Assembly: GCA_905147135.1 (NCBI GenBank)
Contig: LR990061.1
Location: 1,542,026-1,606,025, forward strand
Reading direction: 5' to 3'
Source: Blastobasis lacticolella
Lineage: Eukaryota > Arthropoda > Insecta > Lepidoptera > Blastobasidae
DNA length: 64,000 nucleotides
The notes beneath the pieces were generated by a model. It was not told where the DNA came from and did not search any database. It saw only the letters and a program-made list of their open reading frames with translations. Positions 37,070-47,219 of the stretch are shown here, piece after piece; position 1 is the stretch's first letter, and each line of letters opens with the position of its first letter. Position numbers and translations under genes: made by a program.

Positions 37070-37465
37070 TATCGAATATTAAGAACACTGTTGATTTCGA
37101 GTACCAAGTCTCTAGATAATATTCAGAGCGAAAATGGAATTTTCCGATTTTAATTTCTCTCTCACCGATTTTGAATGCTAAATTTTTATAAACCCTACAC
37201 TTCTGATTAAACCTACCTTCGCTGACCTTTTCTTATTAAGCAACTCTTAAGCCCAAAAAAGTAAACCTTTTTAACCTTTTTTTACTGAGAAGAGAATTTT
37301 TTGTTTGCCGGAGACTGCTCTGGATTTTATGTAAATGAGAATACTTTTCAGGTAGTAATTAAATTTATTTTTTAAACTGGCGCCTTGTATTCGCACGTCT
37401 GCAGTCAGCAGAGCGTTTTGACTTTACCTATGAACTATAAATATACATAAATGGGTGCAAGGGGG
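37070..37465. other. no recognised feature
   Basis: AT-rich spacer. Confidence 0.5.
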
Positions 37466-37469
37466 GCGA

Positions 37470-37700
37470 GAATAAAATAAAATAAAAAAATAAATAATCG
37501 CGGACAAATTCACACAGCGCTATCTAGCCCCAACGTAAGCAAAGCTTGTGTTATGGGTGCTAAATAACTGATAAACTACTTATATACTTTTAAATATATA
37601 CTTATTATACATAGAACACACCCGGACCCGTAACATAAATTAAAATTCATCATTTCAATTTCTGCCCGGCCGGGAATCGGAACCGGGACCTCTTGCGTCA
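37470..37700 (-). mobile_element. SINE-B, nearly complete
   Basis: AATTCACACAGCGCTATCTA, GTAAGCAAAGCTTGTGTTAT, TTTCTGCCCGGCCGGGAATC and CGGGACCTCTTGCG. The A-box end is missing; the A/T-rich tail (AATAAAATAAAATAAA) is at 37470-37498. Confidence 0.85.
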
Positions 37701-37704
37701 AAAA

Positions 37705-37845
37705 TAATTATATAAGCAAGTTACTTTGTTGAGAGATGTATTAAGACTAATACAGCTTTTAATTCAAATGCCATACATTTGATGTCCTAACCAGTCAGTG
37801 CTATGTGTGCTCAACAAGGCAGCCTTTTATTTTTTTATTATCAAT
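37705..37845. other. no recognised feature
   Basis: Unmarked spacer. Confidence 0.5.
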
Positions 37846-37848
37846 AGG

Positions 37849-38003
37849 CTTGCATTTGACCTCAACTCACCTTTTGGAAGGCTACGATGAGGTCGAAGAT
37901 GTAGCACGCGTGCCTAGAAGATACCTATTCACTCTTGATTTGAAGACCCCAAGGTTATACTTATCGGGGACCAATGACTCAGGCAGAGAGTTCCAGTCCT
38001 TTG
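37849..38003. repeat. R-L dispersed repeat, longest copy
   Basis: TTGCATTTGACCTCAACTCA, CTACGATGAGGTCGAAGATG, ACGCGTGCCTAGAAGATACC, CTTATCGGGGACCAATGACT. Joined directly to the tail of the reverse RTE-like fragment. Confidence 0.6.
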
Positions 38004-38004
38004 C

Positions 38005-38312
38005 AATCATCATCATTTGCATAGGCCTCCCCCAGAGGCCTCCACAAAGGCAGGCCCTGTGCTTTCCGCATCCAGCTGGTACCTGCGATCCTTACCAGGT
38101 CGTCGGTCCACCTTGTTGGAGGCCTACCCTAGTTGTTATTGTGCCGCTGCGTCTTCGGGTCGTGGTCACCACTCGTAAACTTTACTGCCCCATCGGCCAT
38201 CTGTTCTTCGAGCTATGTGCCCTGCCCACTGCCACTTCAGTCTGGCAATCCCTAAAGCTATGTCGGTGATCTTGGTTCGCGTGTGGATCTTCTCATTTCT
38301 CATTCTATCCGA
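38005..38312 (-). pseudogene. RTE-like LINE ORF C-terminus, longest copy
   Basis: Minus strand gives RMRNEKIHTRTKITDIALGI, ARLKWQWAGHIARRTDGRWG and SKVYEW, then (shifted frame) the TDDLV...SWMRKAQ region and the CATCATCATTTGCATAGGCC tail in reverse. R.R..T...DI...I..LKW.WAGH.AR is a hallmark of RTE-clade LINE ORFs. Frameshifts and stops make it non-functional. The 154-codon plus-strand frame across it is antisense. Confidence 0.75.
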
Positions 38313-38374
38313 ATGCCTTTGCAGTACGCATTAGAAAAGTGGATGCAAAACGCTACGGACGTTCCGATCTCCAG

Positions 38375-38502
38375 TATGATTTTACGGGGTCGGCATCGCG
38401 TGGGTGATGCCCCTGGTATTGCAAACGTCCATAGGCTGCGGTGACTGCTTACCATCAGGCAGGCCGTAAGCTTGTTTGCTACCTTGGTGGTATAAAATAA
38501 AA
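38375..38502 (+). mobile_element. LINE-E 3' end
   Basis: TTTTACGGGGTCGGCATCGC, GTCCATAGGCTGCGGTGAC, TTGGTGGTATAAAATAAAA. Last 125 bases only. Confidence 0.8.
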
Positions 38503-38589
38503 AATACCAAATCTAACCTAAGCGCAATCACACCAGGTGATTGTGGTGACACCAGGAGGCCCAGCCAGCGGACCCAGAAGCCATTACCT

Positions 38590-38990
38590 ACATGCTACCT
38601 AAACCCAAATGCTGGCTAGCCTACTCCTAAACCCTTTTTTTAACGCGGGTAATGCATTATTCACGATACCCTCCGTTGGGGGACAAAGGGCCTGTGTGGG
38701 ACTCCCGGTATTGGCCGGTCTACCCACTAAACCCCGCGGCGCTCCTACGGCGTCTGAATGGAGGTGTCATGAGAGCAGCCGAAGCCTTGTCATCCACGAC
38801 ACCTCCGACGACCGCCCGCCTTACGCGGCAGGTCCGCCAAGCCCCCCTTGCGGAGGACGGATGGGAATAGCCGTAACGACCCAACCTACTTAACCTACTA
38901 AAGCCCCGGTCACACTGTCGAAACGAGAACCCATCCTAAAAGCCTACATTGGTAGATCGGGCTCTAGGAAAGCCTAAAGCCGGACCTAAC
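38590..38990 (+). mobile_element. GC-rich repeat, probably LINE 5' or internal region
   Basis: TAACGCGGGTAATGCATTA, CGTTGGGGGACAAAGGGCC and CCGGTCTACCCACTAAACCC form a GC-rich block; AACCTACTAAAGCCCCGGTC near 38893 matches 30305-30340. I associate this type with LINE 5' regions in Lepidoptera, but no coding frame proves it. Confidence 0.35.
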
Positions 38991-39029
38991 CTATGGTCTG
39001 CCAGAGCGCACATGCTGCAATACCCACTG

Positions 39030-39063
39030 AGGTGAACTCCTCAGGCTTGACAGACACCTGTAT
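39030..39063 (-). mobile_element. LINE-H scrap
   Basis: GAACTCCTCAGGCTTGACAG is the reverse of the LINE-H block CTGTCAAGCCTGAGGAG. Confidence 0.5.
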
Positions 39064-39119
39064 TCAGAAACTTTACTGTGCAAATGTGCTTATGGTCTCT
39101 ATTAGACTACCCTTAATCA

Positions 39120-39605
39120 TCATCATCAACATCCTTTTATTGAATAATCCGTTGTACTCAGTAAATGAGTATTACGAATTTTGCTCGAAATAAATTGCTA
39201 TACTCATATTGTGTACCTTCGACATACTTGTACCAATTGGTTATTATTTTGTATTATTTTATTTTTAAATTGACGTTACTGAATAAGTTATTTTATTTTA
39301 TGTTGACATATATTATTTACAATTATTATTATTTAATTGTGATATATTTAATCTAAATAAGATGTGACATTCACATAGAATAATTATTGTTTTTATATAA
39401 TTCGTTTCATTGACATTGTAAAATTTAATGTAATTTAATTATCAGACATTTGAATTTATATTGTTACATAAATTTTTGTATAAGTACTTATATATGTACT
39501 GTAACTCTTGACGATCCCTAACTTAAAACACATTTTTGACATATCGAATGTGATCATAATGAAATTGTATTTACTTTTGGGAAATAAATGAAATCTAAAT
39601 CTAAA
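39120..39605 (+). other. AT-rich stretch ending in a (TCTAAA)n tail
   Basis: GGGAAATAAATGAAATCTAA then ATCTAAATC: an AATAAA-type signal followed by short tandem units, the usual signature of a retroposon 3' end. The body has no recognised family. Confidence 0.45.
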
Positions 39606-39957
39606 TCAACATCAACATCTTGGTCTTAATGTCCCGGATGTGCTGTCTGCTAAGGTGTCGAGGGCTGGGGTCCGCCTTTACCATTATCCAGGATTTGGCA
39701 TGAGATAATTACAGTTGAGCGACTGACCTCCGTGAACAGGGGAACCTGACCAGATTGGATCATGGTTACACATTCAGTCGCCTGAATGTGCAGGTTTCAT
39801 CACGATATTTTCCAACACCGTAAGGGTGTCGGTTAGCATTAAACTAAATGTACATAATTCGTAAAAGAGTAATTGATACATGGCCGCAGTGGGATTCGAA
39901 CCCGGTACCTCTCGCTTACGAGTCGGATACCTTAACCACTCGGCCTCCGAAGCTCCT
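39606..39957 (-). mobile_element. SINE-A, full length
   Basis: CATCTTGGTCTTAATGTCCC, CCAGGATTTGGCATGAG, TACACATTCAGTCGCCTGAA, GTGGGATTCGAACCCGG (B box in reverse) and CACTCGGCCTCCGAAGCTCC. Some internal deletions. Confidence 0.9.
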
Positions 39958-39994
39958 TAGACAACCTTTAATATAGGATCCTAATTCATTCAAA

Positions 39995-40142
39995 GAGATC
40001 AAAGTGGAAGGTATTGCTCAAAAAATAAGGTCCACTTTTATATCACGCCTTTCGGAAAGCGGAGCGACGTGTAACATAAATGAGTTATACAAATATGAAC
40101 CTTATTCTATCATCGATACATTCCAGTTTGATATTGCTCTCT
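39995..40142. mobile_element. MITE-C copy 4, degenerate
   Basis: GATCAAAGTGGAAGGTATTG, AATAAGGTCCACTTTTATAT, GGAGCGACGTGTAACA and CCTTATTCTATCATCG. Outer ends (TGCGCTTATTAC) are gone. Confidence 0.75.
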
Positions 40143-40462
40143 TAATTAGTTAGGGTTCTATGGGCTTAACAACGTACTTACGAATAAGTGCTTTTATGAA
40201 GATCAACCTACATAAGTAAATGAAGTAGCGATTAAAAGCGATATTCAAAAACTTCGTACGAGCAACACGAAAAGTACATAAAGGTAATGTTTAACTTTCA
40301 CAAGGGTTGTTCTAAATGTTATTCGCAAGAACATCATAAACGAAAACATTATCAGAGTTAAACCTCATACAACGAGCACGGACCTGAGAAAAATGTAGAC
40401 CCTATTCTTTGCTAAAGAGAAGTGAAGCATGCAACGTAAGACAAATTCTTGACATCATAGAA
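40143..40462. other. no recognised feature
   Basis: Unmarked spacer. Confidence 0.5.
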
Positions 40463-40465
40463 TTT

Positions 40466-40680
40466 CAACACTTTTCTACACAAGTTCCGCTATAATTAAG
40501 ATAAACTTAATATATTGCGACCGGTTTCGAATAAATAATCATCAATCAGGCACTTTATTCCAAATTAGGATTCATTCGAAATCGGTTACAATATTAAGTT
40601 TACTTTAATTGTAGTGAAACTTGTGTAAAAAAGTATTTTAATTCTGTCATACAATGGAGTGTCATCAAGACTTAAATTTC
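40466..40680. mobile_element. degenerate Penelope-like terminal repeats, inverted, no ORF
   Basis: Left arm about 40469-40540 (ACTTTTCTACACAAGTTCCG, GCGACCGGTTTCGAATAA) and right arm about 40569-40642 are diverged reverse complements. TGGAGTGTCATCAAGAC after the right arm corresponds to the PLE tail at 36312-36331. The left arm still shows, on the minus strand, GAAACCGGTC and a CTGATTGATGA box. Confidence 0.6.
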
Positions 40681-40689
40681 TTGAAAATG

Positions 40690-41130
40690 TACTTTATTGC
40701 ACGTGCCCCACACACTTACACCGATACATCAGGTCTGATAACCCACCGCCATTTTATTTAATTTCGTATCTCTCTGTCACGCCAGTGACAGTGACAAAGC
40801 ATGCACACACATAAATATGCGGCCATTTTTATACTTCACTCACGATTTTAAAGTATCCGTTCGTATTTTTTTCAGATCCGTGACACCGACTCGCATTTTG
40901 TTGAGCCACTTGTGTTTTTAAGCCGGTACAGAAACCCCGCTCCAATCTGTATGCTAATTTCTTATACCTTCTGTACCTCCGCCGTTTTATCTTTAAGGTC
41001 ATTTTTGCTTGCTCCAGCTATCAGTTTGGGTTCAATATTTAAGTTATTTTGTATTTTGCTTTAGCTTGCTCGTCAGTGGACATTAAAATTTGTAAACGGT
41101 TAGTGTTGTTTGTACATTGAAGATCTTTCT
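40690..41130. repeat. unassigned; repeat shared with 43690-43850
   Basis: GCGGCCATTTTTATACTTCA, CTCACGATTTTAAAGTATCC and TATTTTTTTCAGATCCGTG resemble 43790-43852. No gene recognised. Confidence 0.4.
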
Positions 41131-41132
41131 CA

Positions 41133-41405
41133 TCTTGGCGTTAATGTCCCGGTTGTGCTCTCGGGAACGAGGGCCCGGGCCCGGGCCCGATGCTCTTACA
41201 TTGTGATCAACCCTGCACATTCAGGTGACTGAATGTGTAACCATTATCTAATCTGGTCAGGTTCCCCTGGTATCAGGGTCACAGAGGTCAGAAGGCAGTA
41301 GCTCCACTGTAATTACCTGATCAGCCAAATCCAGAATCATGGTCAAGGCGGATGCTGTGCTTTCGTGCGCGAGAGCATAACCGGGACATTAACGCAAAGA
41401 TGATT
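41133..41405. mobile_element. two SINE-A pieces in inverted, head-joined array
   Basis: 41133-41187 is a SINE-A tail in reverse (TTGGCGTTAATGTCCCGG); the join is GGGCCCGGGCCCGGGCCCGA; 41190-41405 is a SINE-A body in forward orientation (ATGCTCTTACATTGTG to CATTAACGCAAAGATG). Confidence 0.85.
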
Positions 41406-41409
41406 ATTG

Positions 41410-41740
41410 GCTCAGCGAGTTACGGAAAGTCGTTCCGGGTGTTTTCTGCGCGTCTGTTCTACAGACGCATTACCGGAAGACATACAGAATTCTCGGACAT
41501 CATGCTCCTTCAAGGATCGTTTGAAGAAGCACTTCCTGAGTATTCAATAGAGCTTTATTATATTTTTAACTATTATATATTTATAGTATGTTAGGTATAT
41601 AGTATATAGTATTATAGTTTATGGTATAGTATATTTATGTGGTATATAGTATTCAACATTATAGTTATATTTAAAATTGCACAATACTCGATATTGCTAC
41701 CACCGCTCGTTAAATAGCTCATTTCGGACTATCCAAGGTA
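41410..41740. other. no recognised feature; TATAGTA-rich
   Basis: 41565-41665 is low-complexity TATAGTAT sequence. Remainder unmarked. Confidence 0.5.
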
Positions 41741-41744
41741 AGGT

Positions 41745-41870
41745 TAGCTGGAAGAAATCCCATTGTGGGATAAGCCCGCCTTTGCAATGTATATTTATTT
41801 TCTTTTGTTATTGTTCTTTATGTAGTTATATGCAATAAAGAGTTTACATACATACATACATACATTATTT
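41745..41870 (+). mobile_element. LINE 3' UTR with (CATA)n tail
   Basis: GCTGGAAGAAATCCCATTGT, GGATAAGCCCGCCTTTGC, ATGCAATAAAGAGTTTACAT and ACATACATACAT. The CTGGAAGAGATC...GATAAG.CCGCC...AATAAAGAGT arrangement is a common insect LINE 3' UTR. Confidence 0.55.
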
Positions 41871-42039
41871 TCTTTTATCAGGTAAAAACCATTCATCGGA
41901 TTTGGACATGTCAATTTGGTAACTTGGGGTCCAATTTAAAATCTAAGCCAAGTTCCTTAAAATTCGGATGTGTAGAATTAGAAATACAGCTTGAACTGAA
42001 GTCATTTATGATGGTCATCCAAATCAAGTCGCGGACTTT

Positions 42040-42118
42040 AGGTGAACCCTGGGCCCTTGCGTGCCGCGCGGTGTCGCAACTGGGACATAACGCCAAGATG
42101 ATGATGATGATGATGATT
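42040..42118 (+). mobile_element. SINE-A-related tail variant
   Basis: TGAACCCTGGGCCCTTGCGT, GCCGCGCGGTGTCGCAACTG, GGACATAACGCCAAGATGAT and (GAT)n. Confidence 0.65.
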
Positions 42119-42119
42119 T

Positions 42120-42430
42120 GAATGAAGTCGTGGGACTAGCTTGCCAAAACTAAACTATCATAAAAACTATTTCCATGATAACAAACGGGCAAAAGCTAGT
42201 GGTAATATTAAAGCCGAAAAACTAAAAAGAAATATGAATTCACAGCGTCGAAACGATTGCCCGGTTCATACATGTCGAGTTTAATGAGGAAGCTAACGTG
42301 AAAAGCACCTTGCTAAAACCCGGCGCAACGTACCGCCATATAGCAGGTTTAGCCCGTACCATGTGATTTTTAACAATAACAAACAGTTAATAAAAAGCTT
42401 GAAAAAGCGCGTACCACCACAGCGTTTTCA
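42120..42430. other. no recognised feature
   Basis: Unmarked spacer. Confidence 0.5.
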
Positions 42431-42433
42431 TTT

Positions 42434-42606
42434 GATTTATCAGGTGGCACTCTTAAGCCTGAGGAGTCTGCCTGGGTGGCTACCACCGCCTTATCAATGT
42501 TTGCATTGTTATGTCCCAGTTTAAAGGATAAGGCAGCCAGCGCAATTACAGGCATGAGGTATTACATCTTAGTCCTCACAGTGACAACGCACCTGCGGTT
42601 CTGTAT
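42434..42606 (+). mobile_element. LINE-H fragment
   Basis: CTTAAGCCTGAGGAGTCTGC, GGCTACCACCGCCTTATC, GTTTAAAGGATAAGGCAGCC, GGCATGAGGTATTACATC and TTAGTCCTCACAGTGACAAC. Confidence 0.75.
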
Positions 42607-43320
42607 TGAAATTTTCGCATCATCATTACATCATCACTGCCCGTAACAGTCCACTGCAGGACTGCGGAGACTCTAGATCTTTTGTTTCGAAAACGTTAGG
42701 TATCTTGTACGATATCCACGAGTTTGGTACTATTCTACTCTGCCAAACACCACACAAAGCCACATATACACAGACACACGTCAAACACCTCTCATTATCG
42801 AAAACACGGGTTAGGGGAACAAAAAGGGATCCCGAATATAACAACGCGGGCAACCCTGCCCCGCCCCGCTGCGGGAGAGTATTGAAAATTTTACGTCATC
42901 ATCACATCATTAAAACAGTTCAGGTTTTACCATATTGACAGCCCATAACAGTCCGGAGGAAAGCGCAGGTTATTGCCATAATCTCCACACTCGGCAGGCT
43001 GGTTGAAGATCGCAGTGTTATCAATATAGCAATGAGCAAAGCTGCTGCCCATTCACAACCTACGGATACCCTAGATCTTTTGCCTCGAAAACATTAGTCG
43101 CCTTGTGCGACAACCATAAATGTAAGGGGTTGGTGCTATTCTACTCTGCCGGACAACACACGGCGACAACATCGATACACAAAGCCACAGACACACACGC
43201 CAAACCTAAAACACCTCTTTATCGAAAACACGGGTTAAGAGCACAGAAAAGGGATCGCGAATATTGCAACGCGGGCAACCCCGCCCCGCCCGCCGCGGGA
43301 GAGTATTGAAAATTTTGCAT
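42607..43320 (-). mobile_element. two R-I copies with a GC-rich extension, in tandem
   Basis: Copy one 42607-42893 and copy two about 42936-43318 each contain R-I sequence (TCTAGATCTTTTG, TATTCTACTCTGCC), then ACAGACACACACGCCAAAC-type sequence, CGAAAACACGGGTTA, a CAACGCGGGCAACCC / CGCCCCGC block and GGGAGAGTATTGAAAATTTT. Both ends share TATTGAAAATTTT, also present at 42604. Confidence 0.65.
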
Positions 43321-43350
43321 AATGTTACCTATATTATTCCGCGGCCGGGA

Positions 43351-43881
43351 ATAAACGCTTTCTGATTGTCGGGACCTGTTCCCACGGAGCTAGGAAGAAT
43401 ATGGACGCCATTTTGTAATAAACATAAGTGAAGTATGGAAAGTACAACAATTTATTGTCATTGTAAATTATGTTTACATTTAATTTGTATCAAATGACTC
43501 TGACATTAGTTTACAATTCTATAAGATAATTAAGCAGGCTTGCCATCAGGTGGCCCACTTCACTTGCCTGTTTGTCAGCCGTATCATATTAAAAAAGCAA
43601 CTTTAATGCATGTGATGTTAAAGGAATGTCAATAATATAACTGTTTATTTTGTTGTAGGTAGGACCTTACACACTCTCAAATATACACTAGGTACGACAA
43701 TCCGCATTTTGTTTGATTTTGTACAGCGCTTTGACGCACTCTCAAAATAGCCAGGGACAGTATCAAAGCAAGCACTCTCAAAAATGGACGGCCATTTTTA
43801 TGCTTCACTCATGATTTCGAGAGTATCCATCCATATTTTTTTCTGGTCCGTGTTATAAACGCTTTCTGATTGTTGGGACCT
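43351..43881. repeat. 27-bp direct repeats 477 bp apart
   Basis: 43351-43377 and 43855-43881 (ATAAACGCTTTCTGATTGT, C or T, GGGACCT) differ at one base. Between them are unmarked AT-rich DNA and a LINE-G scrap. Confidence 0.7.
43541..43597 (+). mobile_element. LINE-G 3' scrap
   Basis: TTGCCATCAGGTGGCCCAC, TTGCCTGTTTGTCAGCCGT and ATATTAAAAAA. Confidence 0.6.
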
Positions 43882-43884
43882 TTC

Positions 43885-44050
43885 TGGCGGAATTTTGGAT
43901 GATTCCGCTGACGCGATGGTAGGGTCGTTACATTGGGGTTGACGAGTTAATTGGGGTTGGCGATTGGGATTGGTTTCTGGTGTTAGATTGGAAAATGATG
44001 TCTAGGCTAAAAAATGAACAGTTCCGTTCTCTGTCTGTATGTAAAAATTA
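43885..44050. other. no recognised feature
   Basis: TTGGGGTTGACGAG and TTGGGGTTGGCG units near 43935; otherwise unmarked. Confidence 0.45.
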
Positions 44051-44055
44051 AATAA

Positions 44056-44395
44056 CCCTACCGATAGAAAAAGTCGCATAACCCCCGACCAAGTTTACTT
44101 AAACTGAATTTTTTTCCCATTTTTTTATACCACTAAGGTGGCAAACAAGCTTACGGCCCGCCTGATGGTAAGCAGTCACCGCAGCCTATGGGCGTTTGCA
44201 ATACCAGGGGCATCACCCACGCGTTGCCGACCCCGTAAAAACCTTTCAGCCCCTTTCTTGAAGAACTGGCTTTAAAACTGGCTTTCAAATAGAGACATCC
44301 GCATTTAAGCCGGTCCACCCGTTCGAGGAAATATACACAGATACACACGTCAAACTTATAACAACCCTTTTTTCGTCGGGTGTTAAAAATTAGAG
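44056..44395 (+). mobile_element. R-J split by LINE-E
   Basis: 5' end ACCCTACCGATAGAAAAAGT and CCCCGACCAAGTTTACTTAA; resumes at AACTGGCTTTCAAATAGAG (about 44277) to TTTTTTCGTCGGGTGTTAAA. Confidence 0.75.
44118..44268 (-). mobile_element. LINE-E 3' end nested in R-J
   Basis: TTTTTTTATACCACTAAGG, CTGATGGTAAGCAGTCACC, CACCCACGCGTTGCCGACC and CCCTTTCTTGAAGAAC. Confidence 0.85.
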
Positions 44396-44399
44396 GAAA

Positions 44400-44855
44400 T
44401 ACTTATGACAAGAATTCTAAAACTTGCACTGCACTGCACAAGACAGCTTGCACCAAATCCTTAAATGCATTTAAGCTGATACTTAAACAAAAAACCTTGA
44501 ACGTAATTTTGAAACGTGCTTAAGAATTTGGTACGAGAGCAGCTACAGTTTAGCAAGACAGTCGTGAAAAGAATGTTTTGGGAACTATAGCTCTCGCTTA
44601 AACTGGCCACACTAAATTACTGTCAAACTCAAATATCATATTGCTATCTGTGGTCAAGCTGACTGAGCTATCACGCCATCTAAACAATGGTGTTGTTTTG
44701 TTGTTGCTATGTTTAAGTTTTTACTTTTCAAATTGTTTACTGTGTGGGATTTTTTTTATGTAAGGTTGCTTCTTAATCTCGCGAACGCACGCCGAATGGG
44801 AATTACAGTAACGGGTTGAGCAATCTGTTGCTATAATCCTTCCTCTTCTCCTCAG
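44400..44855. other. no recognised feature
   Basis: Unmarked; the minus frame at 44721-44918 is partly R-I. Confidence 0.5.
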
Positions 44856-44857
44856 GG

Positions 44858-45108
44858 CCGTGTGGTGTCCGGCAGAGTAGAATAGCACCAACCCCTTACA
44901 CTGATGGGTGTCGTACAAAGCGACTAATGTTTACGAGGCAAAAGATCAAGCGTCTCCGTAGTCTGGAAAATGGGCAGCAGCATTTTCCATTGTTATATTT
45001 AAACACTGCGGTCTCCAACCCGCTTGCCAAGCGTGGAGATTATGGCAATAACCTCCCCTTTAGTAGGAGAGGCCCTAAGTCCTGCAGTGGACTGTTACAG
45101 GCTGTGAT
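44858..45108 (+). mobile_element. R-I element, forward
   Basis: GCCGTGTGGTGTCCGGCAGA, CACCAACCCCTTACACTGAT, GGGCAGCAGCATTTTCCATT, GCGTGGAGATTATGGCAATA, GTCCTGCAGTGGACTGTTAC and GGCTGTGATGATGAATG. Full length, about 250 bp. Confidence 0.9.
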
Positions 45109-45194
45109 GATGAATGCTTCCTCTACACTACTCGCAAAGTTTCTCGACGAAGTACTCGAGAAAGTTGAAAGAAGTTCGAAGTACGTCACCATAT

Positions 45195-45330
45195 ATAGTA
45201 GAGGTCTCTTCAGAGGCGAGCAACGCATTGGTGACGGCTGGTGTTGCTGAAGTCCATAGGCGGCGGTGACTAATTTCCATCAGGTGGCCCGTTGCCTGTT
45301 TGTATGCCGTATAACATAAAAAAAAACTAA
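45195..45330 (+). mobile_element. LINE-G 3' end
   Basis: TAGAGGTCTCTTCAGAGGCG, AGCAACGCATTGGTGACGG, CATAGGCGGCGGTGACTAAT and ATAACATAAAAAAAAAC. Confidence 0.8.
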
Positions 45331-45334
45331 ATAC

Positions 45335-46820
45335 TCGTTCAACTTCGTGAGGAGCTCATTCACGAGCACTCCTTTAATCATGGACTCTCAAGTAGCAGCT
45401 GCCGTTCCAATATGCGCTCTCGCGTATTGTAACTTGATACATATTTATCGTTCAAAGAAAAACAATGAGAATTAAAATGAAATGGAAAACTGAAGTGAAG
45501 TCAACCCTGTAGTGTATAGAGGCACTTAGGGAAACTTGAAGTCCTTTGACTCGGTTGCAAAATCCGACAATAATCGGAAGTTGTCCGAAGCGAGGTGCAG
45601 ATGGACGAAGTAACGAAGTGCCTCTCCACACTCTTCTTTACAGAGACCTGAACTGCGCATGTTTAAAAGCCGATGAGAACGGCTAGTATCAAAATAAAGC
45701 AAAATCCAATACTCTCTATCGACTCTTCATGTGTGACAAAGACGTAAGCTTTACAATATAATATATAGTAATATAACAAGGACTATGAAAGACAAGTTAA
45801 TTATTTCCGAACTACCAAGATTAATTAGTCGCAGTCTAGTCGAGCCTCATCAGATGCAGAATCAGAGTACGCACACGCAACAGTTTTCAAATTTAATAAT
45901 CAAGTTCTCAAACAATTTTGGAGGCAACTTACTCTCGAGCCATACGTAAATTAACATCTAGTACCAAGTAGCAGCGTGCGTAGTACAAAGTAGGCGGAAC
46001 AAAGTTGAGTAAAGTACGAAGTCGGTAACAAAGTATTTTACGGGTGGATTCGGTAGCGGGTGCGACACGCGGTGTGTAGGGATGGGCGGTGGTTGGGACT
46101 GAGGCTTGATTTTTAACAAGTTCATTGTTTCTGTGACTGACGACGACGACGATGACGAAGACGACGATAACGACGACACATTACGTGGTACTTCTGTGTG
46201 AACGAAAAATCTGATCCTCTCTTGAAACCTCAACTTCTCACCAGGACATTCAACGTTAGGAGAACGAAGGGGAACGAACTTTTATAGAACTGGTAATTTT
46301 TACACTTGTTACTGTATCAGTTCAATCTCTAGTAAAGTCAATGCCCTGTTTTTTTTCCCTTAAACATAATATATTAATCTGATTCCTAATTTTAGATATA
46401 AAACCCTTGACGAATTCATCTCTAATCTAATTAACTCTTGTAATTAATTTATTAAATAATGCCATACCTGTTTATACTTCTCCACTCTAAAAGCATCGGG
46501 GTTGCTAACTTCATAACGTAGAGTTCCATAAAATATCACAAATGGCCTTAATTAGTTTAAAACATCGATAATAGGTTCTATAGTCTTATGGTTTGGTAGC
46601 GGTAGTGATAGAGCTTAGGTTTTAGTGCGAATGTGCGTGAAGGTATGAGAGTCTGTTTGCTCTATGTATGGGTGAACGTTACATTACTTACACTTGAATG
46701 GTCTAACTAAATTTACGGACTAAGCGCCATGGTTTTGATATTTTATAGATTGTTAGTACCGTTTTACAAAGTTGGTCAGTTGTTTGTTAAAATAATTTGT
46801 TTATTACATTCGTACTATAT
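45335..46820. other. unmarked; (ACG)n-like simple repeat at 46137-46178
   Basis: 1.5 kb with no recognised repeat or gene. The trinucleotide run (GACGACGACGATGACGAAG) makes a poly-Ser frame on the minus strand, an artefact. Confidence 0.5.
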
Positions 46821-46822
46821 GA

Positions 46823-47215
46823 ATGAAGCGAGATAGAGGCCGACCAGACAGAACTACTACTAGACTGTTTGAATTGCAACAGATCAACGAATGTACGTTC
46901 TTTACCTCTCCTGTTGAAAGGCTTCCCGATAACAAACTTCCGTGGCCTACCTGGACGGCGTTTAATAGGCTGCGGACGCAGATGGGTCGATGCAAAGAGA
47001 ATCTTTTCGAATGGGGACATGTAATGAATAATTCTCCCTGTGACTGTCGCTTATCTCCGCAAACTATGGTCTCTCCTCGTCTCATGCTCGGCGTGTCCTA
47101 AAACTTGCATAATGGAGGACTTGTTCGAGGCCAGTCCAAATGCTGTATGCGTGCTCGAATACTAGGCGAACAATGTGTAAGGGGGAGTTAAGTCTATCGA
47201 CTCGATAAAAAGAAG
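46823..47215 (+). pseudogene. LINE ORF2 C-terminus with Cys motif
   Basis: The plus frame contains LPWPTWTAFNRLRTQMGRCK, ENLFEWGHVMNNSPCDC and SPQTM; after frame changes EDLFEASPNAV follows. N.LRT..GR...NL..WG......C.CG...QT..H is the terminal Cys/His region of many insect LINE reverse transcriptases. The ending TCGATAAAAAGAAGAAG is a typical tail. Frameshifted relic. The overlapping minus frames (one with RRPGRPRK) are antisense to it. Confidence 0.65.
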
Positions 47216-47219
47216 AAGA

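Noticed and set aside
37805..38269. 154-codon plus-strand open frame, the longest in the computed track
   Set aside because: It runs antisense to the RTE-like LINE coding remnant (38005-38312) and across an R-L repeat; its residues show no domain.
45958..46233. 91-codon frame with a poly-Ser run
   Set aside because: Made by the GACGACGAC simple repeat read in reverse; no domain on either side.
46787..47085. Minus frames with RRPGRPRK, an AT-hook-like motif
   Set aside because: They are antisense to the LINE C-terminal relic, which has the stronger family resemblance.
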